Assembly (NCBI GenBank): GCA_964609385.1
Contig: CAZSSM010000019.1
Coordinates: forward strand, 28,814 to 92,813
Direction: 5' to 3'
DNA length: 64,000 nucleotides
From: CAZSSM01 sp964609385
GTDB lineage: Bacteria > Planctomycetota > Planctomycetia > Isosphaerales > Isosphaeraceae
Part shown: positions 1 to 9,025 of the stretch, piece by piece
Numbering within the stretch: position 1 is the stretch's first letter
How the letters are laid out: each line of letters begins with the position of its first letter
Position numbers and translations under genes: made by a program
The notes under the pieces: generated by a model
Told to the model about the DNA's origin: nothing
Seen by the model: only the letters and a program-made list of their open reading frames with translations
Database searches by the model: none

Positions 1-463
1 GGTCGCGGAGATGACTGTCGCGGACGCACTTCTGGGCTAGCAAGTCGGAGCAGCCACCCATCGTCCTGTATTCGTCAACGAACCACCGATAGTCCTCGGC
101 CGACTCGACCTTCCAGATGCCGCTGCCCCGCGTGCTGCTGGGCACCTTGAGCACCGCTGGATAGCCGACCTTTGTGCGGATCCGCTCCGCCTCGATATGG
201 TCGCCGACCGGCGTGCCAAGGTGGATCGTCGTCGGCACTGGTAGCTCTCCGGCCAGCCGCGTGTAGGTGGTGAACTTGTCGCGACTTCGCCGGATCCCCT
301 CGACGCTATTGACCGTCCGAACTCCAGCTGTTCGAGATACTCGATGAGTCGGAGGTCGTCAAGGCTCGTCTCGGCACCGGCCCTCCTCTTGCATGAGGTT
401 GGTCAGGCGTTTGGTCTCAAGGGTCGGCCGAGGGTGATCGGGCACGGTCAGAACCCAGCAGGT
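1..463 (-). pseudogene. RimK-like ATP-grasp ligase remnant, 5' part, cut by window edge
   Basis: Reading the minus strand gives a recognisable N-terminal half of a RimK-type ATP-grasp protein, in three segments. The first (463 to about 383) contains VPDHPRPTLETKRL. The second (about 380 to 325) contains SLDDLRLIEYLEQLE and lies in another frame. The third (about 321 to 1) returns to the first frame with RTVNSVEGIRRSRDKF, GYPAVLKVPSSTRGSGIW and DLLAQKCVRD. The pattern fits a one-base insertion near 376-383 and a one-base deletion near 321-324. NS-x-E-x-I-x-x-x-x-D-K followed by P-A-V-L-K-x-P-x-x-x-x-G is the usual layout of the ATP-grasp nucleotide-binding lobe. No convincing start codon lies after the in-frame stop near 466. 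The catalytic C-terminal half, if present, lies beyond position 1. Two sequencing errors instead of real mutations cannot be excluded. Confidence 0.6.
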
Positions 464-1114
464 CTAAATAGAGTGGATGGCAACTTCCCTGCTCTCGGAA
501 AGATAATGTTTTAAAATAAGCGAACATAAAAATAATAAATTTTTATTCGTTCTTAAATTGAAATTATATATTTAGATTTGTCGAATTGAACATTTTGCGG
601 TCGCGCGCGGCTATCGAACCGCCTTTGGGGCTCGAGCCGGAGCCGGATGCGGAAGCGGCATTTGACTCGCAGGTCCCTTCCGAGAGCTGATCGGTCGATT
701 GTCCAGTGGATGAGGACTGCGGGCCGGGCGACGCCTCGATGTCGTCGACGACCTATGAAATGATCGAGGACGAACTCAAAGCGAAAGCTCGGATGGCGAT
801 CTCGGTCGGATCGTCCGGTCCGAGGGATCTCGAGTCAGAGACGTTTCGAATCCATTCGGTTTTGGTGGGGCCGGGGTGGTTTGGGTTGCCGTTGCCGAAT
901 CCAAAGTCATGACCAATTAAGAAGAACATGTCACGATCCGACGAGGATGCTCGCGGGTCGATCCGGGTCGTGATAGAATTTATCGCTGGTGTTCTGTCGG
1001 TCTCGGCGATTGAGGCCATCGAACCGCCATCTGTTTGTCGGCCTTCCCTCGACGCTGTGCGCCAACGGTGATCGGGACGATGTGGGGGCTCCCTCCAGCC
1101 CCGGGACCTTGGCC
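464..1114. other. Intergenic region with AT-rich island
   Basis: No convincing gene is seen. Positions about 500-595 are strikingly AT-rich against a GC-rich background and contain an imperfect inverted repeat (522-533 against 539-552, atttttat-type arms). A short stretch at 595-690 reads like a coding tail (IEPPLGLEPEPDAEAAF, then TGA) but has no start or homology that I recognise. The rest (700-1114) is upstream DNA of the nucleoside salvage operon. Confidence 0.5.
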
Positions 1115-2419
1115 ATGCGCGTCGTCGACCTGATCCGCAAGAAACGGGATGGAGGTCGGCTCTCCCCGCAAGAGTTGACCTGGTTGATCGAGGGGCTTAA
1201 GGGAAACTGGGTTGCCGATTATCAATGGGCCGCCTTGCTGATGGCGATGCTGTTGCGAGGACTCGACCTGGACGAGACGATTGCGCTGACCGAGGCGATG
1301 CTGCGGAGCGGCCAGGTCGTCGACCTTTCCCGGATTCCTGGTCCGAAGGTCGACAAGCATTCCACCGGCGGGGTCGGGGACAAGACCTCAATGGTCCTGG
1401 GCCCGATCGCCGCGGCTGCCGGGGTTCGGGTCCCGATGATCTCCGGGCGCGGTCTGGGACATGCCGGGGGCACGCTGGACAAACTGGAGGCGATCCCCGG
1501 ACTGCGGACCGACCTGGACCTGAAGGCGTTCCGCGACGTCCTGGGTCAATGCGGGCTGGTCATGATCGGGGCCACTGACGATCTGGCACCGGCCGACCGG
1601 ACCCTCTACGCCTTACGAGACGCGACGGCGACGGTCGAGTCGATCCCGCTGATCACCGCCTCGATCCTCTCCAAGAAGGTTGCCGAGGGGATTGAAGGGC
1701 TTGTCCTGGACGTCAAGCTCGGCTCGGGCGCGTACATGCGTCAGGAAGGTGATGCGTATCGGTTGGCTGAGTCGCTTTGCCGCGTCGGTCGTGGCCTGGG
1801 TCTACGCGTGGTGGCTCTGATAACGGACATGAACCAGCCTCTGGGACACGCTGTGGGCAATGCCAATGAGGTGACTGAGGCGATCGCCTGCCTTAGAGGC
1901 CAGGGGCCGTCCGATCTAGAGGAACTGAGCCTTGAGCTGGCACAGCATATGATCCGAATCGGCGGCCTGGCCCACGGGCGCAACGAGGCCTTGCAGATCT
2001 GTCAGGAGACGATTCGCGACGGCTCAGCCCTGGCGGTCCTCCGTCGGATGATCGAGTTGCAGGGAGGGGATCCGCTCGTGGTCGACGAACCATCCCGACT
2101 TCCTCAACCGGAGCGTTTCGTTGAGGTGGTCAGCACCCAGGCCGGATCCATCCAGGCCATCGATACCTTCACGCTGGGCTCGACGATCATGTCGTTGGGT
2201 GCCGGCCGCGCTCGTGCCGATCACGACATCGATCGCCGAATTGGCTTTGAGGTTCACTGCAAGGTCGGGACCCGCGTCGAGGTCGGAACAGTGCTGGGTA
2301 CGCTCGGTCTCGTCAAGGAAAGCATTGCCGAACCGGCCGTCCAGGCGATCCTCGAGGCCTTCCAGATCAAGGAACGGCCGGTCGACCCGTCTCCCTTGAT
2401 TCGAGATCGCCTCCTATGA
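1115..2419 (+). CDS. deoA: Pyrimidine-nucleoside / thymidine phosphorylase
   Basis: This 434-residue cytoplasmic enzyme phosphorolyses thymidine or uridine to the free base and (deoxy)ribose 1-phosphate. The family signature SGRGLGHAGGTLDKLE is at residues 110-125. The phosphate-site segment KHSTGGVGDKTS is upstream of it, and the length matches bacterial DeoA/Pdp enzymes. I chose ATG 1115 because the family begins with M-R-x-x-D-L-I-x-x-K-R-D-G; the open frame extends upstream without homology. The stop overlaps the start of the transporter gene by four bases (ATGA at 2416-2419), indicating translational coupling. The neighbours supply nucleosides and process purine nucleosides. Sequence alone does not separate a thymidine-specific enzyme from the broader pyrimidine enzyme. 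Confidence 0.93.
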   Translation: MRVVDLIRKKRDGGRLSPQELTWLIEGLKGNWVADYQWAALLMAMLLRGLDLDETIALTEAMLRSGQVVDLSRIPGPKVDKHSTGGVGDKTSMVLGPIAAAAGVRVPMISGRGLGHAGGTLDKLEAIPGLRTDLDLKAFRDVLGQCGLVMIGATDDLAPADRTLYALRDATATVESIPLITASILSKKVAEGIEGLVLDVKLGSGAYMRQEGDAYRLAESLCRVGRGLGLRVVALITDMNQPLGHAVGNANEVTEAIACLRGQGPSDLEELSLELAQHMIRIGGLAHGRNEALQICQETIRDGSALAVLRRMIELQGGDPLVVDEPSRLPQPERFVEVVSTQAGSIQAIDTFTLGSTIMSLGAGRARADHDIDRRIGFEVHCKVGTRVEVGTVLGTLGLVKESIAEPAVQAILEAFQIKERPVDPSPLIRDRLL

Positions 2420-3912
2420 CAGTGCATCGCCAGCGGGCGGTCGAAGAACCGACCGTGATCCGTCACGGGATCCGAGCCGTGATCTGGGTCTGGATCGTCG
2501 TATCGATCTGCATGGGTCTGGTCGCGGTTCCGACGACACGAGGCCAAGAGCCTGATGCGCTGTCGGATCCGACCGACTCGAACGCGGTCCCCGATGTGGC
2601 GGTCCCTGATGCGACGACCGGGGCTGACGAAACGAAAGAATCGAACGAGCTGACCGGACAGGCTCCCGTCGACAACGGGCTTGCTGAGCCGTCTGGCCTA
2701 ACCTGGTTTGCCCCAGATCGTTATCGCGGTCTACTCGGGGTCATGTCGATTCTCATCCTGGCCTGGCTGGCCTCGGAATCGCGTCGACGGGTCTCATGGC
2801 GTTTGGTGGGGACGGTCTTAGCGTTCTTGCTGCTCTTCGCGGTTCTGGTGCTCCGTTGGCCGCCCGGTCAGTCGATGATGGCCTGGGTCGGTCAAGGGAC
2901 GGTGAAGGTCTTGAGCTGCGCCGATGTTGGAGCGCGGTTCGTCTTCGGCGAGGCGCTGGTCGATCGTAACGGGCCGGCCGGATTCGTCTTCGCCTTCCGG
3001 GTCCTGCCGGCGATCATCTTCGTGGCCGCCTTGTTCGCCGTGCTTTACTACATGCGGATCATGCCGTGGGTAGTCCAAAGCCTGGGTTGGCTGATGCAAC
3101 GCAGTTTGGGGACCAGCGGCGCCGAGAGCCTCAACGCCGCCGCGGCGATCCTGCTCGGTCAAACCGAATCCCCGTTGACGATTCGCCCGTACCTGGAGGG
3201 TCTGACCCGTTCCGAACTGTTCACGCTGATGGTGACGGGGATGACGACCGTCTCAGGCGGGGTCCTGCTGGCCTTTATTGAGGCCGGTGCCGAGCCCCGG
3301 CTGGTTCTGACGGCTGTCCTAATGACCGCGCCGTCCGGAATCCTGCTAAGCAAGCTGGTGATCCCCGAGACCAAAGAGCCGGCCACGCGCGGACGGGTTG
3401 GAGTGGCCGAGCCGACTGGGGACGCCAACCTCATTGATGCGGCGGCACGAGGGACCACCGAGGGCTTGATCTTGGCATTGAACGTTGCGGCTGTCCTAAT
3501 CGCATTCTTGGCCTTACTGGCCCTGGTCGACCTCCTGCTCCAACCCCTGGGCCTCGATCTGGCCACGATCCTCGGCGTGCTGCTCTGGCCGGTCGCCTGG
3601 ACCCTCGGCGTGCCGACGGCCGATTGTCAGGAGGTCGGCGGTCTGCTCGGCACCCGCGCGATCACGAATGAGATCGTGGCGTACTTGGAACTCAATTCGA
3701 TCCTGGTCGATCTGAACCCACGCTCCGTCGCGATCACCACCGTGGCGCTCTGTGGATTTGCCAACCTCAGCTCGATCGGGATCCAGGTCGGTGGCATCGG
3801 CGCGTTGGTCCCGGCACGCCGGGCCGACCTAGCCCAACTGGGCGGCAAAGCCGTCCTGGCCGCAACCGGCGCCAACCTCCTCTCGGCGGCCATCGCTGGT
3901 CTCTGCCTCTGA
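2416..3912 (+). CDS. Concentrative nucleoside transporter (NupC/CNT family)
   Basis: This 498-residue inner-membrane protein should import nucleosides by ion symport. The CNT core has several hydrophobic helices, the Gln-Thr-Glu signature in ILLGQTESPLTIRPYL near residue 253, and a C-terminal helix pair around GFANLSSIGIQVGGIGAL. It is longer than typical NupC (about 400 residues) because a signal-peptide-like segment (about residues 20-43, ending at a likely cleavage after TTRG) and an acidic disordered linker (about 45-95) precede the first transport helix. ATG 2416 overlaps the phosphorylase stop, and the purine phosphorylase follows 67 bases downstream. The coupling ion (H+ or Na+) cannot be told from sequence. 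Confidence 0.85.
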   Translation: MTVHRQRAVEEPTVIRHGIRAVIWVWIVVSICMGLVAVPTTRGQEPDALSDPTDSNAVPDVAVPDATTGADETKESNELTGQAPVDNGLAEPSGLTWFAPDRYRGLLGVMSILILAWLASESRRRVSWRLVGTVLAFLLLFAVLVLRWPPGQSMMAWVGQGTVKVLSCADVGARFVFGEALVDRNGPAGFVFAFRVLPAIIFVAALFAVLYYMRIMPWVVQSLGWLMQRSLGTSGAESLNAAAAILLGQTESPLTIRPYLEGLTRSELFTLMVTGMTTVSGGVLLAFIEAGAEPRLVLTAVLMTAPSGILLSKLVIPETKEPATRGRVGVAEPTGDANLIDAAARGTTEGLILALNVAAVLIAFLALLALVDLLLQPLGLDLATILGVLLWPVAWTLGVPTADCQEVGGLLGTRAITNEIVAYLELNSILVDLNPRSVAITTVALCGFANLSSIGIQVGGIGALVPARRADLAQLGGKAVLAATGANLLSAAIAGLCL

Positions 3913-3979
3913 CATCCAGTCATCGTCGACCGAACGAGCCCCATTTGGGATCCCCAACACCCTCAAGTCGAGCGGCCTC

Positions 3980-4858
3980 ATGAACGCGGACTCGCCAGGA
4001 AACTTGGCCGATCGAGCACACGAGGCAGCCGAGGTGATCCGTGCGATCGCCGGTGACGAGCCGCCCCGGGTTGGCCTAATCCTTGGCTCGGGCCTGGGCG
4101 GTTGGGTCGACCGCCTGGAGGCGGCCACGGTCGTCTCTTACGAACGGATCCCCCACCTAGCGCGGCCGAGCGTTTCGGGTCACGCCGGCGAACTCTATCG
4201 GGGCCGCTGCAGCGACGTCCCGCTGGCCGTTTTCCGAGGCCGACTCCATTACTATGAGGGCCATGACCTGGAGGCGGTCACTTTCCCGATCCGGATCCTC
4301 CAGCAACTCGGAGCTTCGGGCGTGATCCTGACGGCTGCCGCTGGTGGGATCCGTGATGACCTGGAGCCCGGCGACGTGGTCGTTTTGGAAGACCACCTAA
4401 ACCTGATCGGTTCCAGTCCGCTTCGAGGTCCCAACGACCCGCGACTGGGCACGCGGTTTCCCGACATGACTTCTGTCTACGACCCGACTCGGAGCGCCTT
4501 GGCCTTCCGCTTGGGTATTGAGCAGAGTCTGCGGGCGCATCGGGGTATTTATGCCTCGGTTCCCGGTCCACAATATGAGACGCCGGCCGAGGTCCGGATG
4601 CTTCGGACCCTGGGTGCCGACGTGGTTGGGATGTCGACGGTTCCCGAGGCGATCGCTGCACGTCATGCTGGGTTGGACGTGGTCGGACTCGCCCTGGTGA
4701 CCAACCGCGCTGCCGGGCTCGGGCCGTCCCAGTTGGACCATCGGGATGTGCTGGCCATCGGGAAGCTCGTGGCCGGACCGCTCGGCGACATGCTCCAGAC
4801 TCTGATCGTCCAGGGCTGGGCGACTACGGAGGCCAAGCCCGACATTGAGGAGCCGTGA
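3980..4858 (+). CDS. punA: Purine-nucleoside phosphorylase, trimeric type
   Basis: This 292-residue cytoplasmic enzyme cleaves inosine and guanosine to free purine and ribose 1-phosphate. Characteristic segments are LILGSGLGGW (about residues 32-41, phosphate site), HAGELYRG, YYEGHDLEAV, LTAAAGGI, GPQYETPAE (residues 196-204) and VGMSTVPEAIAARH, followed by ALVTNRAAGL where the family has its base-contacting Asn. The size and motifs match the low-molecular-mass PNP group (PunA/DeoD type II), not hexameric DeoD. It closes the salvage operon behind the transporter, so pyrimidine and purine nucleosides entering through one permease would both be phosphorolysed. Confidence 0.92.
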   Translation: MNADSPGNLADRAHEAAEVIRAIAGDEPPRVGLILGSGLGGWVDRLEAATVVSYERIPHLARPSVSGHAGELYRGRCSDVPLAVFRGRLHYYEGHDLEAVTFPIRILQQLGASGVILTAAAGGIRDDLEPGDVVVLEDHLNLIGSSPLRGPNDPRLGTRFPDMTSVYDPTRSALAFRLGIEQSLRAHRGIYASVPGPQYETPAEVRMLRTLGADVVGMSTVPEAIAARHAGLDVVGLALVTNRAAGLGPSQLDHRDVLAIGKLVAGPLGDMLQTLIVQGWATTEAKPDIEEP

Positions 4859-5062
4859 TGCGGCCGGTCGACACGATCGCTACGATAAGATGATCAGGAA
4901 CGGGCTCGGACCGAGAGGTTGCCGTGGACGGTGAACCTCCAAGCCCTTGGCGGTTACCGAGAAGCAGGTCCCTGTGCAAGGGCGTCGTGAATGCGCTGAT
5001 GGATCGCGGGACCCCGACCGGCCACGGCCGGTCGCTCAGCCACGCCACTTCGAGGAGCCCTG

Positions 5063-5719
5063 ATGACCGAGAGTCGACCCCCGGACAACCCACTAAATCC
5101 GTCGAACCCGTCCACGGTCGGTCCCGTTGAGGGCGCAGAGGCATCTGACGCGCCCGAGGCCCCGATCAATGGTCGGACGGCACGATCACGGTCGGATTTC
5201 CATGAGGTCCAGGATCCGGTCGAGTCGCGCGCGGTGGCCTACAGCGACCCGACGCGGATCGAGGTCGCGCGTCAGCGGGCCGTCCGTTGCGCCCAAATCG
5301 TTGAGGACGGCCGAGCCCGCGACATCTGCCTGCTCGACGTCCGGACCGCCACACCCTTGGTCGACTTCATGGTCCTGGCCACCGCCGACAGCCGTCGCCA
5401 GACGCAGGCGATCGCCGAAGAGATCCGCGTCACCATGAAGCAGGCCGGCGAACCCCCTTTGGGGATCGAGGGGCTCGAGGAGGGGCGTTGGGTCCTCCTG
5501 GACTTCTCCGACTACGTCGTCCACCTCTTCAGCCCCGATGCCCGTGACTACTACGCCCTGGATGATCTCTACGGCGATGCCGACCCGATTGCCTTCAGCC
5601 AGCACGAGGGCTCAAGCCGCCCTCAAGCGCCGGATAATGCCCCGGCGGTCATCGAGCAGATGCCAACAGAGATCGAACAGCCCGAGCCGAACTCGGCGGA
5701 CTCGGACGAGACCGACTAA
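5063..5719 (+). CDS. rsfS: Ribosomal silencing factor RsfS (Iojap/YbeB)
   Basis: The protein binds ribosomal protein uL14 and blocks subunit joining in starved cells. The RsfS core runs from about residue 70 to 185. It includes DICLLDVRTATPLVDFMVLA, ADSRRQTQAIAEEIR, GIEGLEEGRWVLLDFSDYVV and HLFSPDARDYYALDDLYGDA, which is the complete family fold. About 65 residues of polar, low-complexity sequence precede the core and a 35-residue acidic tail follows it, making the 218-residue protein nearly twice the minimal family length. ATG 5063 has GAGGAG just upstream. The gene is 59 bases ahead of argS on the same strand. Confidence 0.9.
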   Translation: MTESRPPDNPLNPSNPSTVGPVEGAEASDAPEAPINGRTARSRSDFHEVQDPVESRAVAYSDPTRIEVARQRAVRCAQIVEDGRARDICLLDVRTATPLVDFMVLATADSRRQTQAIAEEIRVTMKQAGEPPLGIEGLEEGRWVLLDFSDYVVHLFSPDARDYYALDDLYGDADPIAFSQHEGSSRPQAPDNAPAVIEQMPTEIEQPEPNSADSDETD

Positions 5720-5778
5720 CCGGTTCCGCTGACCAACCGTCTTCCTCCTGAAAATACACTCCCCGAAAACGCGCGATC

Positions 5779-7497
5779 ATGAATCTCCTCGAACAGATCC
5801 GAAGCCGGTTCGCCGCCGCGGCCCCTGAGGGGGCTGACGCCGACGCTTTCGCGCAGTCGGTTCGACCCAGCAACGATGCCAAGTTCGGCGACTATCAAGC
5901 CAACGGCTGTATGGCCCTCAAGAAGGTACTCAACCAGCCGCCGCGCACCATCGCCGAGGGAATCGCGCAGGCGGTCGACCTCAAACCCATTGCCCCCGCG
6001 CCCGAGGTGGCCGGTCCGGGCTTCCTCAACATCCGGATCTGCGACGACTGGCTGTCTGCTCAACTCGATGGGCTCCTGGAGGATCCCCAACTCGGCGTGC
6101 CGGCGCCCGCCTCGACCTTGACGGTCGTCGTCGACTACTCCTCGCCCAACGTGGCCAAGCCGATGCACGTCGGTCACATCCGCTCGACGGTCATCGGCGA
6201 CGCCCTGGCCAACATCTACCAGGCGTTGGGCCATCGCGTCATCCGCGACAACCACCTGGGTGACTGGGGGACCCAGTTCGGCATGATCCTGCACGGCTAC
6301 AAGACGATCCGGGATGATGCGACCTACCAGGCCGATCCGGTCGGCGAGCTGGCCCGGCTCTATCGCGCCGTCTCGGCCGCGACCAGAGAGGATCCCCAGG
6401 TCGCCGAGGCGGCCCGCGTGGAGACCTCCAAGCTCCACGCCGGTGATCTGGAGAACCGTCGGCTCTGGGACGAGTTCATGCCGCATTGCCTCCAGGTGTT
6501 GGACCAGATCTACCAGCGGCTCGACGTCCGGTTCGACACCTATCACGGCGAGAGTCACTACAACGCGATGCTCCCGGAGGTCGTCGAGGCCCTGGAACGG
6601 ACGGAGTTGGCCGAGCCGAGCGAGGGGGCCACCGTGGTCTTCACCGAGACCTCCAAGGCCCCCTTCATCGTCCGCAAGACCGACGGCGCCTACACCTACG
6701 CCACGACCGACCTGGCCACGATCCAATTCCGTCTGCACGAATACGAGCCCGACCTCTGCCTCTACGTGGTCGACACCCGACAGGGCGACCACTTCCGCCA
6801 ACTCTTCGAAGTGGCCGAGCGCTGGGGCAAGACCGGCCAGGCACGGTTGGTCCACGTCAACTTCGGCACGATAATGGGCCCGGACCGTCGGCCGTACAAG
6901 ACGCGCTCGGGGGATGTGGTCGGCCTGGAGTCGCTGCTCGATGACGCCGTCGAGGCGGCGCGCCGGGTCGTCGACGAGAAGTCCGGCGACCTGCCCGTGG
7001 AGGATCGCGCCCAGATCGCCGAGGTAGTGGGCATCGGGGCCATTAAGTATGCCGACCTGAACCAGAACCGTGAGAGCGACTACGTCTTCGACCTCGACAA
7101 GTTCGTCGCCCTGGAGGGCAACACCGCCACCTATCTCCAGTATGCCTACGCGCGGGTCCAGAGCATTTTCCGCAAGGGTGAGGTCGATCCCGAGTCGATC
7201 CGACGCGCCCATCCGGCGATCTACCTGACCAACCCGGCCGAGCGCGCCTTGGCCCTGGCGATCCTTCGCTTCCCTGAGACGCTCCAGGCGGTCACCCTCG
7301 ACTTCAAACCCAACGTGCTCACCGAATTCCTCTTCTGGTTGGCCAACCACTTCAGCACGTTCTTCCTGGAGTGCCCGGTCCTGAAGGCCGACAGCCCGGA
7401 GCGTAAGGAAAGTCGACTGGCCCTCTGCGACTTGACCGCCCGCGTCCTGGAACGCGGTCTCGGGTTGCTTGGCATCCGCGTCCTGGATCGGATGTGA
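5779..7497 (+). CDS. argS: Arginyl-tRNA synthetase
   Basis: This class I aminoacyl-tRNA synthetase charges tRNA-Arg. The 572-residue length is normal. The N-terminal additional domain (NDAKFGDYQAN region) is followed by the catalytic core, with the HIGH-type motif HVGHIRST at residues 130-137. The KMSKS position is replaced by KTRSG at 374-378, a degenerate form usual in many ArgRSs. The C-terminal anticodon-binding DALR domain includes YLQYAYARVQSIFRK and ends LLGIRVLDRM. Start ATG 5779 gives the standard MNLLEQIRSRF beginning. A 544-codon open frame on the opposite strand is a GC-rich shadow. Confidence 0.96.
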   Translation: MNLLEQIRSRFAAAAPEGADADAFAQSVRPSNDAKFGDYQANGCMALKKVLNQPPRTIAEGIAQAVDLKPIAPAPEVAGPGFLNIRICDDWLSAQLDGLLEDPQLGVPAPASTLTVVVDYSSPNVAKPMHVGHIRSTVIGDALANIYQALGHRVIRDNHLGDWGTQFGMILHGYKTIRDDATYQADPVGELARLYRAVSAATREDPQVAEAARVETSKLHAGDLENRRLWDEFMPHCLQVLDQIYQRLDVRFDTYHGESHYNAMLPEVVEALERTELAEPSEGATVVFTETSKAPFIVRKTDGAYTYATTDLATIQFRLHEYEPDLCLYVVDTRQGDHFRQLFEVAERWGKTGQARLVHVNFGTIMGPDRRPYKTRSGDVVGLESLLDDAVEAARRVVDEKSGDLPVEDRAQIAEVVGIGAIKYADLNQNRESDYVFDLDKFVALEGNTATYLQYAYARVQSIFRKGEVDPESIRRAHPAIYLTNPAERALALAILRFPETLQAVTLDFKPNVLTEFLFWLANHFSTFFLECPVLKADSPERKESRLALCDLTARVLERGLGLLGIRVLDRM

Positions 7498-7589
7498 TCC
7501 GAAGCACCATCTGAGACTCGCTGTGCCCGCATTGAGTCTATCCGCTCTCCAACAACGATTTGTCCCCGTTGCGATTCGGGAGCCGTCCG

Positions 7590-7919
7590 TTGCAGATCCT
7601 CGTCATCTTGTCCCGGTTGGTCATCAGCGCGGTTCCTCTTTTGGGCGGTCTCTACGTGCTCCTGTTGGCGCTCCGGGTCGTGGGCAAGCGACCCGGCGAG
7701 GATCCCGAGTTCGATCAATGGCACCAGGCTCGGGGCCGGACCGGCCTCTTCTTCGGCCCCTTGCTGATCTTCTTCGGCCTCTTCCTGGCCACCTGGGCGA
7801 TCCTCGATGCTCTGGCCCCGATCCCCGAGCCGTCGGCACCCGTTGCCCCAGACGCGGGGGAAGATCGGCCGGATCGCGGACCGGGCATGATCGGGGGATC
7901 GGCCGACTCAACGGACTGA
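7590..7919 (+). CDS. Small two-helix membrane protein, unknown function
   Basis: This 109-residue protein has two hydrophobic segments (about residues 1-24, QILVILSRLVISAVPLLGG, and about 48-68, GLFFGPLLIFFGLFLATWAI). They are separated by a short charged loop, and a Pro/Asp-rich tail follows. I place the start at TTG 7590 because GGGAG sits seven bases upstream; the frame stays open to another TTG at 7560. It follows argS on the same strand. Its last 12 bases overlap the 3' end of the convergent LysR gene. I do not recognise a family. Confidence 0.6.
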   Translation: MQILVILSRLVISAVPLLGGLYVLLLALRVVGKRPGEDPEFDQWHQARGRTGLFFGPLLIFFGLFLATWAILDALAPIPEPSAPVAPDAGEDRPDRGPGMIGGSADSTD

Positions 7920-8882
7920 GGTGTCGGGCGATCCCTCGAGGAGATCGAGCCGTCCCAGGGTCTCGCTGAGGATCGCGAGCAGCCCGTCGATGGCCGAATC
8001 GGGCCGCGCCCGTCGCCTGGTGACTGCGTGGACCTCGAAGCGGCCGAACGCTCCGACCAGGGACCGCTCGACGAGGCCGGCCTGATCCAGGTGACCCACC
8101 AGATTCGTGGGGTGCGCCACCAGGCCAATGCCGAAGCCCAGCCGGACATAGTGATAGACCGACTGCGCCGTGACCAACTCCAGGACCCGCTCGGGATGGT
8201 CGTAGGCGTGCTCGTGTCGGAGGATCCCCGCGATAATGTGATTGGGGTAGCTGTCGCGGGCGTTGACCAACGGGTGGGCGGCCAGGTCCCGGACGCTGAT
8301 CGATGCGACTTCGGCCAAGGCGTGGCCGACCGGGAGGACCAGGATCGGATCGATCGTGTAACAAGGCTGCGATTCCAGCTCCTTGGGGAAGGCGATCCAT
8401 CGCGGGTCGATCAGGGCCAGATCGGCCTCGCCTTCTCGGACCGGCTCGACGATCCGCTGATTGCTGACCTCGCGGACGGTCAACTGGACGTCGGGGAATC
8501 GGCCGGCGAAGGCGTCGAGGCAGGGCGGGAGATCCTCCACGCACTGTCTGGGCGATCCGACGACCGTCAGTCGTCGCCGACGTCGGCCCAGCTCGGCGGC
8601 GAACCGCTCGGACAACCCTTCGATCTCGCCGACGGCCGGGCCGCAGAGAGTTAGCAGCAGCCGACCTGCCTCGGTCGGGGTGCAACCCCGACGATGCGAT
8701 TCCAGAAGCACGGTGCCCAGCGTTTTCTCCAGGGCACGGACCTGCTTCCAGACCGTCGGCTGCGCCACGCCGAGGGCCCGCGCCGCGGCGGCCATACTCC
8801 CGCGCTGCGCCACCTCGCAGAAGCTCCGCAGTTGCGGATAGATCAGCCCCTTGTAGTCGGGTGGGCGTGAGGTCTCGCTCAT
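7908..8882 (-). CDS. LysR-family transcriptional regulator
   Basis: The protein (324 residues) has an N-terminal winged helix-turn-helix (about residues 12-70): RSFCEVAQRGSMAAAARALG, VAQPTVWKQVRALEKTLG and PTEAGRLLL, the classic LysR layout. The effector-binding domain follows from about residue 90 to 300. ATG 8882 is preferred over an in-frame ATG at 8900 because AGGAG lies seven bases upstream of the former. It is transcribed away from the cytochrome/DUF1549 gene at 9026, with a 143-base shared upstream region that could carry its operator. The inducer and targets cannot be inferred. Confidence 0.9.
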   Translation of the reverse strand: MSETSRPPDYKGLIYPQLRSFCEVAQRGSMAAAARALGVAQPTVWKQVRALEKTLGTVLLESHRRGCTPTEAGRLLLTLCGPAVGEIEGLSERFAAELGRRRRRLTVVGSPRQCVEDLPPCLDAFAGRFPDVQLTVREVSNQRIVEPVREGEADLALIDPRWIAFPKELESQPCYTIDPILVLPVGHALAEVASISVRDLAAHPLVNARDSYPNHIIAGILRHEHAYDHPERVLELVTAQSVYHYVRLGFGIGLVAHPTNLVGHLDQAGLVERSLVGAFGRFEVHAVTRRRARPDSAIDGLLAILSETLGRLDLLEGSPDTSVR

Positions 8883-9025
8883 CTCGAAGCTCCTGGTCAA
8901 GCGCGGACGTTGAGCTTGTCTGCATAGAAATCATATCAGGGTTGAATTGAACCGGAGGCCGACGCGAGGAAGAATCGTGTCTGAGTCGTTTCGGCGTGGA
9001 CCGTTCAATCATCCGGAGATCACCG
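8883..9025. promoter_or_regulatory. Divergent intergenic region, possible LysR operator
   Basis: The region separates the LysR gene (leftward) from the DUF1549/DUF1553 gene (rightward). It holds an AT-rich, partly symmetrical patch around 8921-8937 (catagaaatcatatcagg), unusual in this GC-rich sequence and of the T-N11-A style used by LysR proteins. The assignment as an operator is inference from position and composition only. Confidence 0.3.

Noticed and set aside
595..690. Short coding-like tail in the left intergenic region
   Set aside because: Only about 30 codons, no start, no family resemblance; could arise by chance in GC-rich DNA.
5716..7350. 544-codon open frame on the minus strand
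   Set aside because: It lies wholly antisense to argS; the composition (Gly/Val/Leu/Asp-rich, no domains) is what the third-codon GC bias of argS produces.
7624..9012. 462-codon minus-strand open frame
   Set aside because: An out-of-frame shadow of the LysR gene, Arg/Pro-rich without domains.
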